A DNA stretch of 30,471 nt, taken from assembly GCA_014885115.2 (NCBI GenBank), contig WKLE02002374.1, forward strand, positions 1 to 30,471. The letters are read 5' to 3'. Under the pieces are notes generated by a model. That model searched no databases and was not told where the DNA came from. It saw nothing but the letters and a program-made list of their open reading frames with translations. The translations under genes and the position numbers were made by a program. Below, one piece after another: positions 20,625-30,471 of the stretch (position 1 is the stretch's first letter; each line of letters opens with the position of its first letter). This stretch comes from Asterionellopsis glacialis. Taxonomy: Eukaryota; Bacillariophyta; Plagiogrammaphyceae; Rhaphoneidales; Asterionellopsidaceae.

Positions 20625-23600
20625 ATGATGAGTATGTCGGCGTTAGATTCCAAAGGAAGAGTTCGAAATGGAACTTCTTCTTCTTCATCGTCTCGATCAA
20701 CGTCATCCTCTGTAGCTACTTCGAAACAACAAGGAGGGAAACAATTACAAAAACAAAAACCACAACATCAACGTACATGCATCTGTGGTCGTCCTGAATG
20801 TATTGGCATAACAGAAGCATTTTACATGATAGATGATCCACGTGGTGATTATACTGCCTTACCGAAATGGACATCTTCTGATAATGAGCGTAATCAACTT
20901 CGTGGTGCATATTTACGTCATCTTTTTCCAAATCAAAAGATGGCTACACATTCTTCGATCGACGACATCAATATAAATTATTTTTTCAATATGATCAACT
21001 CGGAAGGTGAACCAACGAATTGCAATAATGGAGGAATGGATGAGAATGATGCTAGTGGAGAAAAGGGAAACACGACTGCTCAACCAAAAAACAAACAACA
21101 ACTCCAACAACAAAGACAGTATGTTGCAAATCATCATTTTCATCCAAACATTATTCGTAATTCAACTGCATTCGTTGAAGTTCCAATCAAACCCACAACA
21201 ACCACGGTAGCTGGGCGTATACCTGTGAAAATAATGAACACGAGTAGTAGTGGTGAGAACAAATCGACTCCAGCACCACTAACGACGAAACGGCGAAGAA
21301 CAACGATGCCCATGTATATCAACGAAATAGATTTGTTAGAGTTAGGTATAACACCACAAGATGAAGATCGTGTGATTGACGATAGAGGTTTTCCTTTAGG
21401 ATATTACTTTGTTGTACCTAATTATGCAATTCAACAAGCACAGTATGACGTATCTATCGCTGTCAAGGCAAGGCGTATCATTACGGATCGCATTGAAACG
21501 AAACATCAACAACGATCGGAATTAGCTAAATTATCATCATCTTCAAATAAGAGACTTGAAGCAGCTCTTTCAAAACAAACAGCATCATTGGCACATCTTC
21601 AGCAACAATTTGTGGCAGCATCTTTGGAACAGGCAGGAACGCAACAAGTTCAACACGAAAAGCAATTGTTCCCATCATTATCCAATGAGAATCTCGAGAA
21701 GGTTGGAAGAAGCGCATTGACACCATCATTAACATCATTAAGAACTCCTCAAGATGAAGAGAATATGCATCCAAACAACAATACCAATATGGCCAATACT
21801 GAGAGGAATAATAAAAATCAAGAGCAGAACCAAGTACGTCATTGTGGTAGCAAAGAAGAAGAAGAAGTAGACTATGATGCTACGGGAAGTAATAGTCCAT
21901 CATTCAGAATGATGACTGAACCATCAAATTCATCGTTCTTACGTGTACTTTCCGTAACGCATGACGATGATGATGGTTTCAAACCACCAACAGCAATTTC
22001 ATTTTCTTCAGATTTTGTATCGAAACCACCATCACCACTACCACGTAAACGGAATAAAATCAATTTAGAGGAAGCAAAGAAAGCATTATTACGTTCATCT
22101 AGTACTCCTCGTGGAGCAACCAAATCTGATTGCAATGATTCTAAGGAAGAAATAGAAGAAAAGATAGATGAAAACTTGTTTTCGGATGAATTTATGAATC
22201 AAGTACCAATGCCAGAAGAATCATTTGTAGTATCTGAAAATTCATTTCTTGATTTATGGAACAATGAGAATGAAAGTGATAGAGCTGAAATCAATAACAA
22301 CAACAACAACTTCGATTCTCTATCTTTTTTTCAAACTGACAAAGATCAGAGAGAGAAAATAAACGATGCCAACAATAATGACTGTAAAAACAATGAGGCA
22401 ACCGCTGCTACACCTGCAACACCAATCGTAATACCACCACCACCATCGTCAAACAAGACAGCAACGTCCGCCTTACTCAAGGAAGAACTTGATAAAGCCG
22501 AGAACTGGTTTTCTTCTTCATTATTTAAACCAGAGATCAATGAAAAGAGTAATAATGATGTTCCAGATCTCAGTGCTGATGATAACATCGATGTTGGAAT
22601 GTCCAAGGATTCTAGTTTTGATGTAGAAAGTACTTTTGATAGTGTCTTTGAAAGTGTTTGGAATGAAAAACTATCTTCTTTTTCTACAGAATCAACTACA
22701 CTAGAAAAAGTTGATGCAGGAGACTGGTTTTCACCTGCTGCATTTGCAGCCAACCTAGAAGACAATAAGGGCAGTAATCAAGCAAGAAAGCTTGATCGTA
22801 CTCCTACTCCTACTAATGCATTACCAGAGGAAAATGTCACCTTTCCAGCACAAAGTATTGGCTTTGAGAAAGAACAAAGTGGCTGTGTGGATGCTACAAG
22901 TATAGCGTTACCATCAAGTCAAGCAAGAAAGCTTGATCGTAGTGCTACTCCAACTACATGGCGTAAGGACAACACTACCTTTCAAACACAAAACATTGGC
23001 TTCGAGATAGAAAAGAGTAGTAGTGTGGATGCTACAAATTTGGTGCTACCATCAAGAGTTTTGAAAAGTGAAACTATTAGTACTGTATCACGATCTACAA
23101 CTTCAGACCTTAATCCCACCAACGTCGAAAAGATGGCTTGTAAACAAGAGCAAAAAGAGCAGCAACAGCATCCAAAGGATCCGAAGCAGATTCATAATCA
23201 AGGAAGCTCTGTAGCTACACTGACTAGCACCTTTGATTCCAAATCAGCCATGAAACCATCAAAGACGGAAGAAATGTCGGACGCAAGAAGTGGAGATCTA
23301 CCAAAAGATAGGAAAGGCGTTCAGAAGGGATCTGTAAAAGCATGTGCTGGTAAGTTTGACTCCAAGCCAGTAGCCATTAAGAAAGTGGCAGAAAAAGACC
23401 CACCACTCAAAGATGGCGGAGTTGGTCAGGGAGGGACTGTTGCTGCACTTGCGAGTAACTTTACTCCCAAGTTAGCGAAGGACGAACAGGAACGGCTGGG
23501 AGACGCCGGACATTCATCTGAAAACAATACCCCTAAAGATAAATTATTTCATGGTGTCTCGGAAGGATCTGTATCTGCACTTGCAAATAGTTTTGATTCC

Positions 23601-26600
23601 AAACTTAGTAGAGAAATAGATGAAGGGGATGATAGAGCTTATCAACGACCCGAAAAGAACAAGCCAGTGTGCAAGATCAAAGTTGACTTCGATCGTTTCA
23701 AAGTCCTTGACAAGGAAGAAACTTCTTCACCGAAGAAAGAAATATCAGAAGTGAAAGATAATGTCAATTGCAATCGTGACGATGATGGTGTTGAAGATAG
23801 GGTTGATGTGGTATCACGTACTAAACTTTACCTTAAGAATTGCGAATCTCCCCCTCGCACAACTGATGCCATCGCCCATACCTCTAGAGTCAGCGCGCCA
23901 AACGGCACGCCGCAAAAGCGAAATATATTTGATCAAGATGATTCGATTTCGAAGCGAAAAAGCTCTAACACCAATAGTCCATTCAAGACCGCTGCTCAAT
24001 CAAGTGCATTTATACCTTTTCAGATAGCGTTATCAAGAAATGATGTTTGTGATGATTTCAAAAATTTCGAAGAGAGGAAAGAGGATTCGACTCCACCTGC
24101 TGACGAAGCTGTATTTAAACCATCGGAGGGAGAAGAAAGCCTTGACCTCACCGAGGAGAAAAAAGTAGATGGAGCCCCCCAAAGCAAGGAAGAATTGGAA
24201 AGGAATGTTGATTCTATACTTAACTACTACTCAGGAAGTATGAACAATGTTGATCACACCGAAAGCTTTTTGTTAGACTCCGGGAATAACGAAAAGCCTG
24301 TTGTCGGACATGGATGCGAAGTGATTGGTATGTCTTTACCAGCAACCACAAGTGATGCCGGCTTTGATGCTATAAGATTATCTAAAAAAAAGGAAGAAGA
24401 AGGAGTGGCAAAGGAGGAAAATGTTCTCGATATCGTGGATGGAGATAGTTTTATTACGTTAGGAACAAAACAAGGAAAACATACGACAAAGGAAGTAGAC
24501 GTTGCTGATCTTGTCGATGAAGATAGCAACGAAGCCTGTGGCGAATCTGTAAGTGAAAATTACGACCATGAATCAATGAATACTACAACTCAGGTTTCCG
24601 ATGTAGCGAAGAAAGCAGACGTTCCGGATCTTGTCGATGAAGATAGCAATGAAGACTATGGTGAATCTGTAAGTAGCAAATACGAACACGAATCAATAAA
24701 TATCTTAACTCCAGTTTCCGATTTAGCCAAGGAAGTTGAAGTTCCGGATCTTGTGGATGAAGATAGCAGTGAAGCTTGTGGCGAATTTGCAATTCGCAAT
24801 TACCAACATGAATCAATGAATGCTTCAACTCCCGCCTCTGAAGAGGAGAGCGATGAAGTCCAAGGAGAGCAAGATTTCAGAATCAAGCATGTTAGAAAAT
24901 CTGAGTATGATCTCTCTGATGCTTCAGGTGAAGTCTTGGAGCAGGGCGCCATCCACTATGAATCTACACGCGAGGAATTAATAGATTTCATAGCGGAAGC
25001 GACTGACGACCCAGACAATACTCTGGCATCAATAGTTACGTGTTCTACGGAAGAAAATCACCGTGAACAGCAAGAAGGATTAGCAGACGTGTCAAAGACA
25101 TTACCTTGTGACAAAATAGGTGAGGAGGGGGAGGCAAGTTGCGAACCAGCTTTTGACTATGATGTCGCTGATGAAGTTTCAAGTGCAATTTTCACTGACG
25201 AAACGAAAAGCCCGGAATCTCCACTTAATGACTCATGCAACGTCAAAGACAGGCGATATGAAGAAGAAGCCGAAAATGCTCTGTATGAAGCTAATGAGAC
25301 TCCCAATGACAATGAAGTAACATGTGACGATTCAGAAGGTCTCAAGATTGACGGATCTTGTACTCCCATCGAGATAAGTCTTAAAGATAACCAAGAAGAA
25401 CCTTCGTCTAAGAAAGGAGATGTTACCGATCTCGTAGATGAAAACGATTCTGTAGCTTGCTGCAAGCCTGAAATGGACAGTAGTGAAAACCTCAAAGTAG
25501 CAGAAGGTGACGTTCCAAATGCAAGAGCACCCGCATCTAATGATCAGGAAGCTATAAGTGAAGTTGGAATCAACGACAGCATGGAGAATTCACACGAACA
25601 TTCAGAAAACGATGTGGATGGCACTAAAACCTTATGCAAGCCAGGGTTTACGGAGATTCTATCGGAAGTTGCTGACGACCTTGCAGTAGAAACGGCTGGT
25701 AATTTTTACGAAAGCAAATCATCAAATGAAACCGATTTAGAACCGTCGGAGAACAATAAAACAGAAAGTGAAAATAAAACTAGGGTGGAAGCTCCTATCA
25801 CTACACCTTCACTCGGGAACAGTGTTCTAGATGCAGCTGGGCGCTACCAGAGTTTGCATGAATATGAACTAAATCGAAGAGCAACAACCGGGGAATACAT
25901 GTCAATCGAATTCAAGGCCATGTTATCCATGTTGCGACAGGGTATTCAAGAATGTATGCAATATAAACAATTTCTGCTTGGAATGGCTACTGCGAATTGC
26001 AAGTATGCTAAGTCGATAGCGTCTCTTACCAAGAAAACTATTTCTGCAGATAGGACGACAAAAATCAAAGGTTTCTTTCAACGTGGTGTACAGAACCGAA
26101 GCGCAACTAACTCACCAACTGCGGAAGGAGAAGCAGATGAATCAAAAAATCTCACCACTTTACTTAACATCCACTGTTCGCTTGCTGATGAACTCACAGA
26201 TGCATCCAAGCACATTACAGAGGAAATTTCAGAGGAAATCGAAATGTATATAGAAAGACTGGATTCAAGAGTGGAAAGCATAGACAGACAAGGAACTTCA
26301 TTGCTAGAGCAAACCGAATTGGCCGAGAGCCGGGTGTTAAAGGCTTGGGGTAAGCTGCCTTTTTGTTATCATAGTTTTCATCTTCAACGTGTGAATACAT
26401 TCGACTCTAACTTTATCATTGTGTACTTGTTGATGCGTATTTCCAACCCTCTTCTTTTCAATAGATTCGTACAGCAAGTCTTCAGACGCAATTGTCAGGG
26501 AGCATATACCCTCACTAGCTGAAGAAGGAAGTGATTCTTCAACTTCTCTGGAGGATTCCACCGATATTTGGGTGAAAGAACTTCATTACCGCGTTGCAGT

Positions 26601-27510
26601 AAACAGATATTTAGGTAAGATAATGGAACACATGGAGTTGCAAAACTGCTCATCGAGTTATGCCATTTCATGCTTTTTTACTGAAAACCGAATGCCAATG
26701 GTTTTTCTTTCTCCTACTTTCTCTTTGATAGACTTCAAGCAGGAAGTGGTGAATCTTCGCAAAGAAGTCGTTGCTATTGAAGAGGAGCGTCAACTAAAAA
26801 TACAGGAATTCCTTTTAAATTACTTACCCCGTCAAAGGCGTGCCTTTTCAAGCTTCTCTGAATTGCAAAAATCTCTAACAAATGATCTTATTGTTCGAGA
26901 ATCCGACTCAAGTATGGAAGAAACTATGCGAGATAAAATCGATCATCATATCGCAAAACTATCCAACACGGCATCAGAACCCCCCAAGCCGTCCCCTGAA
27001 CCTCTATCCGTGAGAGCCTCAATGACTGGGTTTAAAGCTATGCTCGTAGAAAGGAAGATTGGTTGCGACAGTTGGCACAAAACTTTAGCAATTGCAACAG
27101 ATTCCTACTTGCACATGTTTCATGTGCCTGGCAATGCAAAATCGTTAACAAGTGCTATGGATGCCTTGGAAGAACTTGCTTCCCCATTAATCTCGTCGTC
27201 ATTGGATGAAAGTGGTGACAATAATTCTGATAGTAGTGGCTCTTCTTTATTTTCATCAGGTAATGCATTTGCACCATTAACACCATTCCAATCATTCCAT
27301 TTACCCAATTGCAAACTTAATTTAATGGAGGGTGGAACTGAAATCATGATCGACAATGAAGATCTCTTTACGCGTGGAATGGTAATGCTGCGACCCCCTT
27401 CTAAACATGAAACATCAAAGTTACTGAATTTTTTGAAAGCTTCCAGTAAGGGACGCGGAAGTCAATTCGACTCATCAACTGAAGTACTTGCATGTGTTGC
27501 GATCGTGTAA
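20625..27510 (+). CDS. giant protein with C-terminal F-BAR-like and PH-like domains
   Basis: Three exons (20625-26349, 26465-26614, 26732-27510) give about 2,217 residues. The N-terminus has a compact Cys motif CICGRPEC at about 52-59. Residues 150-1730 are mostly disordered and acidic, with three internal repeat systems. From about 1735 to 2040 the helical pattern fits an F-BAR domain: EYMSIEFKAMLSMLRQGIQE, KYAKSIASLTKK, then long amphipathic helices with EEISEEIEMYIERLDSRVES and NLRKEVVAIEEERQLKIQE. Residues about 2045-2205 resemble a PH domain (VRASMTGFKAMLVERK, DSWHKTLAIATDSYLHMF). F-BAR proteins bind and bend membranes and link them to actin and endocytosis; PH domains bind phosphoinositides. 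A membrane-trafficking or cytokinesis scaffold role is inferred. No transmembrane segment is visible. F-BAR assignment rests on helix pattern and position, not on a search. Confidence 0.75.
22779..23060 (+). repeat. two-copy 141-bp (47-residue) coding repeat
   Basis: Copies begin at 22779 and 22920 with the same QARKLDR start, followed by parallel NIGFE/SIGFE and VDAT...LPS blocks. The period is exactly 47 codons, so frame is kept. It lies inside the disordered part of the F-BAR gene. Confidence 0.85.
24481..24840 (+). repeat. three-copy 120-bp (40-residue) coding repeat
   Basis: Matching PDLVDEDSNE-type blocks start at 24501, 24621 and 24741, spaced exactly 120 bp, each followed by GE(S/F) and a (Y)xHES(M/I)N segment. 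A fourth, diverged VTDLVDEN core lies near 25420. The duplications are in frame within the F-BAR gene. Confidence 0.92.
26350..26464 (+). other. intron 1 of the F-BAR gene (115 bp)
   Basis: A GTAAGC donor at 26350 and a pyrimidine-rich tract ending CTTTTCAATAG at 26464. Splicing (phase 1) joins the frame through to 26614; without it the frame ends at 26522 inside the next exon. Confidence 0.85.
26615..26731 (+). other. intron 2 of the F-BAR gene (117 bp, readable)
   Basis: A GTAAGA donor and a long pyrimidine tract ending TTTGATAG at 26731. Its length is a multiple of three and it has no in-frame stop, so retention would add 39 residues inside the helical domain. The strong splice signals favour a real intron. 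Confidence 0.75.
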
Positions 27511-27874
27511 CTTTATTTTTGAGCGACGAGATGAAGATTGTGGAGCAAGCACACTCAGCAACAGCCCCTTTCGTTGTTTTTGAGGGTTAAAGTTCTACAC
27601 TGCAAATAATTCTTTCATTTTAGGGTACTCATACACAATTTAAATATGTCATAATCCTATACATTAATTTTGAAAAAAGAGATTTTATTTCCATTTGAAC
27701 ATGTTCATATCGATGCCATACCCGAAAGCACTTCGTGAGCTGATTTCTCTATGATTTCTTCTGTAACTACCGATAAATCACCTGCATACTTCCTCTCTAT
27801 GATCCTGCTGATTTTTATTCAATCACAAACCAATCCATGGAGTCAATATACCTATAAAATAAATGACTTAACAT
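27511..27874. other. convergent intergenic spacer
   Basis: It lies between the F-BAR gene stop (27510, plus) and the end of the minus-strand ORF pair (27875). No gene recognised. Confidence 0.6.
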
Positions 27875-28742
27875 TTATGTATACGTTTCACATTCAGGAA
27901 CATCATACGGCAAACATTGAACGTCCTTCTCATAGAGGTTGCACATCCTCTTAATAATCCTTTGAGCTAATGAAAACTGTTCTTTGTTGTTGTTTTCCTC
28001 TTTTTCAGATTCAGCTATACTGGTCAACTCAGCCCAGGAGATCACCCAAGGCATTCCTCCATTCTTCTCACGGCTCATTTTGTGTATTTTATCATAGCTT
28101 CCCAAAGGCTTCCCCTTTATTGCAATCGCAAGAAGATCACTCGCATTGTCCAATGACTTAGTATCAAAGTAACTAGGTTGCAAATCAGTACTCAATTCAG
28201 TAGTTAGAGGATTGATTGAAAGTTGATACGACATAGGCACTATGTGCTGATCAAAATATCCAACTCGCTCAATATCATCCAGAAATGCATTGAGCCTACC
28301 AAGGCGAGTAATAACATCAGATATGGACTTAGCACTAGTGAGTTTTATTATATGAATTAGTTAACATTATTCAACCTCTTAGGTACTCATGTTCCATTAT
28401 TGTCTTTGCATAGTCGATGATCACCTTTTTATCGTCCGGGTAATGATGGATAAAACATGATGGCTTAGACTCATTCCAGCTGACATCATGCATAAAATCG
28501 TTTTGCAAGCAGGGTGTATGCGTTTCGTCCACAGCGTTTGGACAGGATTCAGAATTGAATGCTACACTTTTCTGCTGTGGCACTGGCCACACAGCCCCAT
28601 GTACCTCAGGGTCTGTTGCATAAACATACATCAACCTGTTTTGCTCTCCCATTTTATACCCAACCCGATAAGCTTCATCGCCACTCCATCCATGAAAGTA
28701 TTCATTACTTTTTGGGTCGTAAAAATTTTTAGATTCATTCAC
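27875..28742 (-). CDS. unrecognised protein, two exons, abutting a glycosyltransferase
   Basis: Two coding-like frames (28387-28742 and 27875-28334) join across a 52-bp candidate intron (28335-28386; donor GTACCT, a TTAACTAAT branch-like site, acceptor CACTAG) to give 271 residues. The first has several Cys and ends near SCFIHHYPDDKKVIIDY. The second contains FDQHIVPMSYQLS and ends NLYEKDVQCLPYDVPEC, which faintly recalls the later part of Sulfotransfer_2 proteins, but no PAPS-binding P-loop is visible, so I do not assign it. Its frame opens within 4 bp of the glycosyltransferase stop with no room for a promoter, and the first codon is GTG, not ATG. It may therefore be the C-terminal continuation of that gene after a frameshift or missed intron, rather than a separate gene. 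Confidence 0.5.
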
Positions 28743-30004
28743 ATTCCTGGATTCCCACCAAGCTCAAATTCGACTGTGTTTTTGTTGTTGTGGCTGCTGC
28801 TATTAGAAGGATGGTCCTCTTTTTTCATATCGTCAAAGCTGGTGGTTAGATCCGTCGTCGCATTTCCAGGTAGAAATGATTCAACGAAAGCCTTCCAATA
28901 TTGTATTGTCAACTTTGCAAACTTAAATCTTTTACTTCCTCCTGCAACAATCTTCTCATATTCCTTCTCGAGCAATGCCGGGGTGATATCTTCAAAGGTG
29001 TCAACCCAAACTATCGGTAAATCATCCATAGTTCTATGCCACCCATCTTGACGATTGTACTTTTCAACTACAGGGATAGTACCAAGATATAAAGCTTCCC
29101 ACATTCGGTACGTATCCCATCCCATTCCAGATGGACACATTATGAATTTTGATTTTCTCATTTGATTATAGTATGTCTTCATAGAGTCCGTAGTGGTAAT
29201 TGTTCTATCGATATTGTAAGTATTATTCAATGGATACCCTGCATCATGAAAAGATTTCAATACCAATTGAATTTGACTCTGCCTATCACTGGACGCAGCG
29301 GCATTAACCATGAGGAGTTCTGACCTTTCCTCCTGTACTGGGATTTTTGGCATTTCATTCAAAATCAATGGAGGATTACCTATTCCCAACGGAATGGAAT
29401 GAACCTTCGGATGATCAAATGCTTGATGTTGCGTTGTGAAGACTGCCAACATCCTTTCATGATTTAAGTATTCCATAATATCAGTTTTGTTGCAGCCTTC
29501 TTGTTTCCAATGATCCTCCAGTTTTCCCCAATTAACGGTACGATTTGGTACAGGTGTCGAAAGAGCGCCCCAATTTTCATTAAAGTGTGATAACAAAATA
29601 TGACGTTTGATAGAACCAGTTTCTTTGAATTGCTGCGAGACACGGCATACTCCAGACATAGTATGAATGAAATACCTACTCTCGTCGGACCAAACTAGCT
29701 GATATTGAGTTTTGTTATCATTATTTACATCGTCGTGATCAAAGAGCTCCGTAAACTGAAAAAAATCTTTAGCCTTCCAAGCGATGATTGTGGATTCGTT
29801 CACTACTGCTTGTATGTCCCTTATGACATCTTCATGAAACTTGGTTGCATTGTGCTTGTTTCTGGTGTTATAATACGAAATTACGCTCTTTCCAAAGTCA
29901 AAGTTGGCACCGAATGAGGAAGTGAATCGATTCGTTCTGGTCAAAGAAAAACTCAAAAAAACACCAATCCACAAGACCAGCAACCTTGTGATTTTGCTTC
30001 TCAT
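28739..30004 (-). CDS. exostosin-like type II membrane glycosyltransferase
   Basis: 421 residues. A short basic N-terminus is followed by a hydrophobic anchor at residues 7-22 (RLLVLWIGVFLSFSLT), giving a type II Golgi topology with the bulk in the lumen, where at least six N-x-S/T sites occur. The diagnostic block is SKFIMCPSGMGWDTYRMWEA at about 285-305, followed by LYLGTIPVVEK and LPIVWVDTFEDITPALLEKE. This matches the C-terminal sugar-nucleotide-binding half of exostosin/GT47-like and RXYLT1-like enzymes, with the expected acidic residue in the DTYR position. The donor and acceptor sugars cannot be read from the sequence. The frame ends at ATGTGA, overlapping the next ORF. The upstream flank carries CRE and CACGTG motifs. 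Confidence 0.8.
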   Translation of the reverse strand: MRSKITRLLVLWIGVFLSFSLTRTNRFTSSFGANFDFGKSVISYYNTRNKHNATKFHEDVIRDIQAVVNESTIIAWKAKDFFQFTELFDHDDVNNDNKTQYQLVWSDESRYFIHTMSGVCRVSQQFKETGSIKRHILLSHFNENWGALSTPVPNRTVNWGKLEDHWKQEGCNKTDIMEYLNHERMLAVFTTQHQAFDHPKVHSIPLGIGNPPLILNEMPKIPVQEERSELLMVNAAASSDRQSQIQLVLKSFHDAGYPLNNTYNIDRTITTTDSMKTYYNQMRKSKFIMCPSGMGWDTYRMWEALYLGTIPVVEKYNRQDGWHRTMDDLPIVWVDTFEDITPALLEKEYEKIVAGGSKRFKFAKLTIQYWKAFVESFLPGNATTDLTTSFDDMKKEDHPSNSSSHNNKNTVEFELGGNPGM

Positions 30005-30224
30005 GCTTTTGATCCTTTTCTTTCTACAGGGTAGGATGAGAGGCGTTGTGATTCAATCACAAAGATCAAAGGACTGTTGTTCCTTCCGTGGAATCTCTAA
30101 GAATAAAATCAGTATCCGTCAATCTTTTGAAAGCCATTCTCTTTCAATACGAAAAACGGCCCTTCTATATGTTAGGACTGTTCAGAAAAGCCCTTTTATA
30201 ATAAATGTTAGGAGCAAAGAACGA

Positions 30225-30232
30225 TGACGTCA
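30225..30232. promoter_or_regulatory. perfect CRE palindrome TGACGTCA
   Basis: The 8-bp bZIP consensus lies 221 bp upstream of the glycosyltransferase start codon. TGACGT-type elements are known to mediate CO2/cAMP responses in diatoms; use here is inferred. Confidence 0.5.
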
Positions 30233-30312
30233 ATCTGTGAAGTATTGACCAATCATATTGAAGGATATTTCAGGGAGGAATTGATCAAACTTCACTTTTC
30301 GATGTCAGGCTG

Positions 30313-30446
30313 CACGTGCTGGGAATTGGCTGAAAATGGAAATTTACTGGGGAGTACCATGTAACTGGTACTAGTACAGGTACCAGGTACCCAGGTACTA
30401 GTCAAAAACTACCTTGAACCACGTGACATGAACACAAAAGCACGTG
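30313..30446. promoter_or_regulatory. three CACGTG boxes
   Basis: G-box/E-box palindromes occur at 30313-30318, 30420-30425 and 30441-30446; the last two share CACGTGAC and are 21 bp apart. They bind bHLH or bZIP factors in other eukaryotes. They could serve the glycosyltransferase or a gene beyond the window. Confidence 0.5.
30367..30402. repeat. GGTAC-rich nested repeat
   Basis: GGTACTAGT occurs at 30367-30375 and 30394-30402. CAGGTAC occurs three times between 30377 and 30398. The 10-bp palindrome GTACTAGTAC sits at 30368-30377. The cluster lies between the CACGTG boxes. Confidence 0.8.
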
Positions 30447-30471
30447 ACCATAACTCAAGATTCATATGACC

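Noticed and set aside
22346..22765. 139-residue antisense frame inside the F-BAR gene
   Set aside because: It overlaps a clearly coding sense frame and is Ser/Leu-rich as expected from the complement of Glu/Asp-rich codons.
28739..30004. Naming the enzyme as a specific exostosin or RXYLT1
   Set aside because: The conserved block is shared across several glycosyltransferase groups, and the sugar specificity cannot be read from the sequence.

Overview
The window looks like nuclear DNA of a single-celled alga, most likely a diatom, in a scaffold-level assembly. It is AT-rich and has short GT..AG introns. Its proteins carry long Ser, Asn and Gln runs. One predicted protein has a plausible signal peptide plus Phe leader of the heterokont plastid type, and the transposase relics resemble families I associate with diatom genomes. 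There is one 390-base run of N at 18471-18860. No rRNA, tRNA, CRISPR array or bacterial-type operon was found. The taxonomic call is an inference from these features, not a database result.

Layout. 1-8.15 kb is a transposon graveyard. A decayed piggyBac-like transposase lies at about 2.15-4.43 kb (minus). A decayed tyrosine-recombinase-like (Crypton-type) gene lies at about 5.52-7.59 kb (minus). The rest of this stretch is AT-rich sequence with no gene I can recognise, closed by a (CT)25 run. 9.5-11.9 kb holds one large, low-complexity Ser/Thr/Asn/Gln-rich gene with repeated R-R-x-S sites; its 5' leader has a 34-bp tandem duplication and its 3' flank has purine and (ATGT)n tracts. 12.57-14.24 kb (minus) is a TIR-domain gene of the bacterial-like TIR_2 type with an unrecognised C-terminal half. 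15.02-15.92 kb (minus) is a CIA30-domain protein with a presequence. 16.38-17.87 kb (plus) is a decayed PIF/Harbinger transposase, followed by the gap. 20.6-27.5 kb is a giant gene of about 2,217 residues in three exons, with an F-BAR-like and PH-like C-terminus behind a long disordered region containing three internal repeat systems. 27.9-30.0 kb (minus) is an exostosin-like glycosyltransferase that overlaps by 4 bp an unrecognised ORF pair. The last 470 bp hold a CRE palindrome, three CACGTG boxes and a GGTAC-rich repeat.

The host genes appear unrelated to each other: signalling or NAD metabolism (TIR), organelle biogenesis (CIA30), membrane shaping (F-BAR/PH) and Golgi glycosylation. They sit among relics of three separate DNA-transposon groups. 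The points most worth following are the TIR protein with its unknown C-terminal module, the repeat architecture of the giant F-BAR protein, the frame junction behind the glycosyltransferase, and the paired palindromes upstream of the TIR gene.
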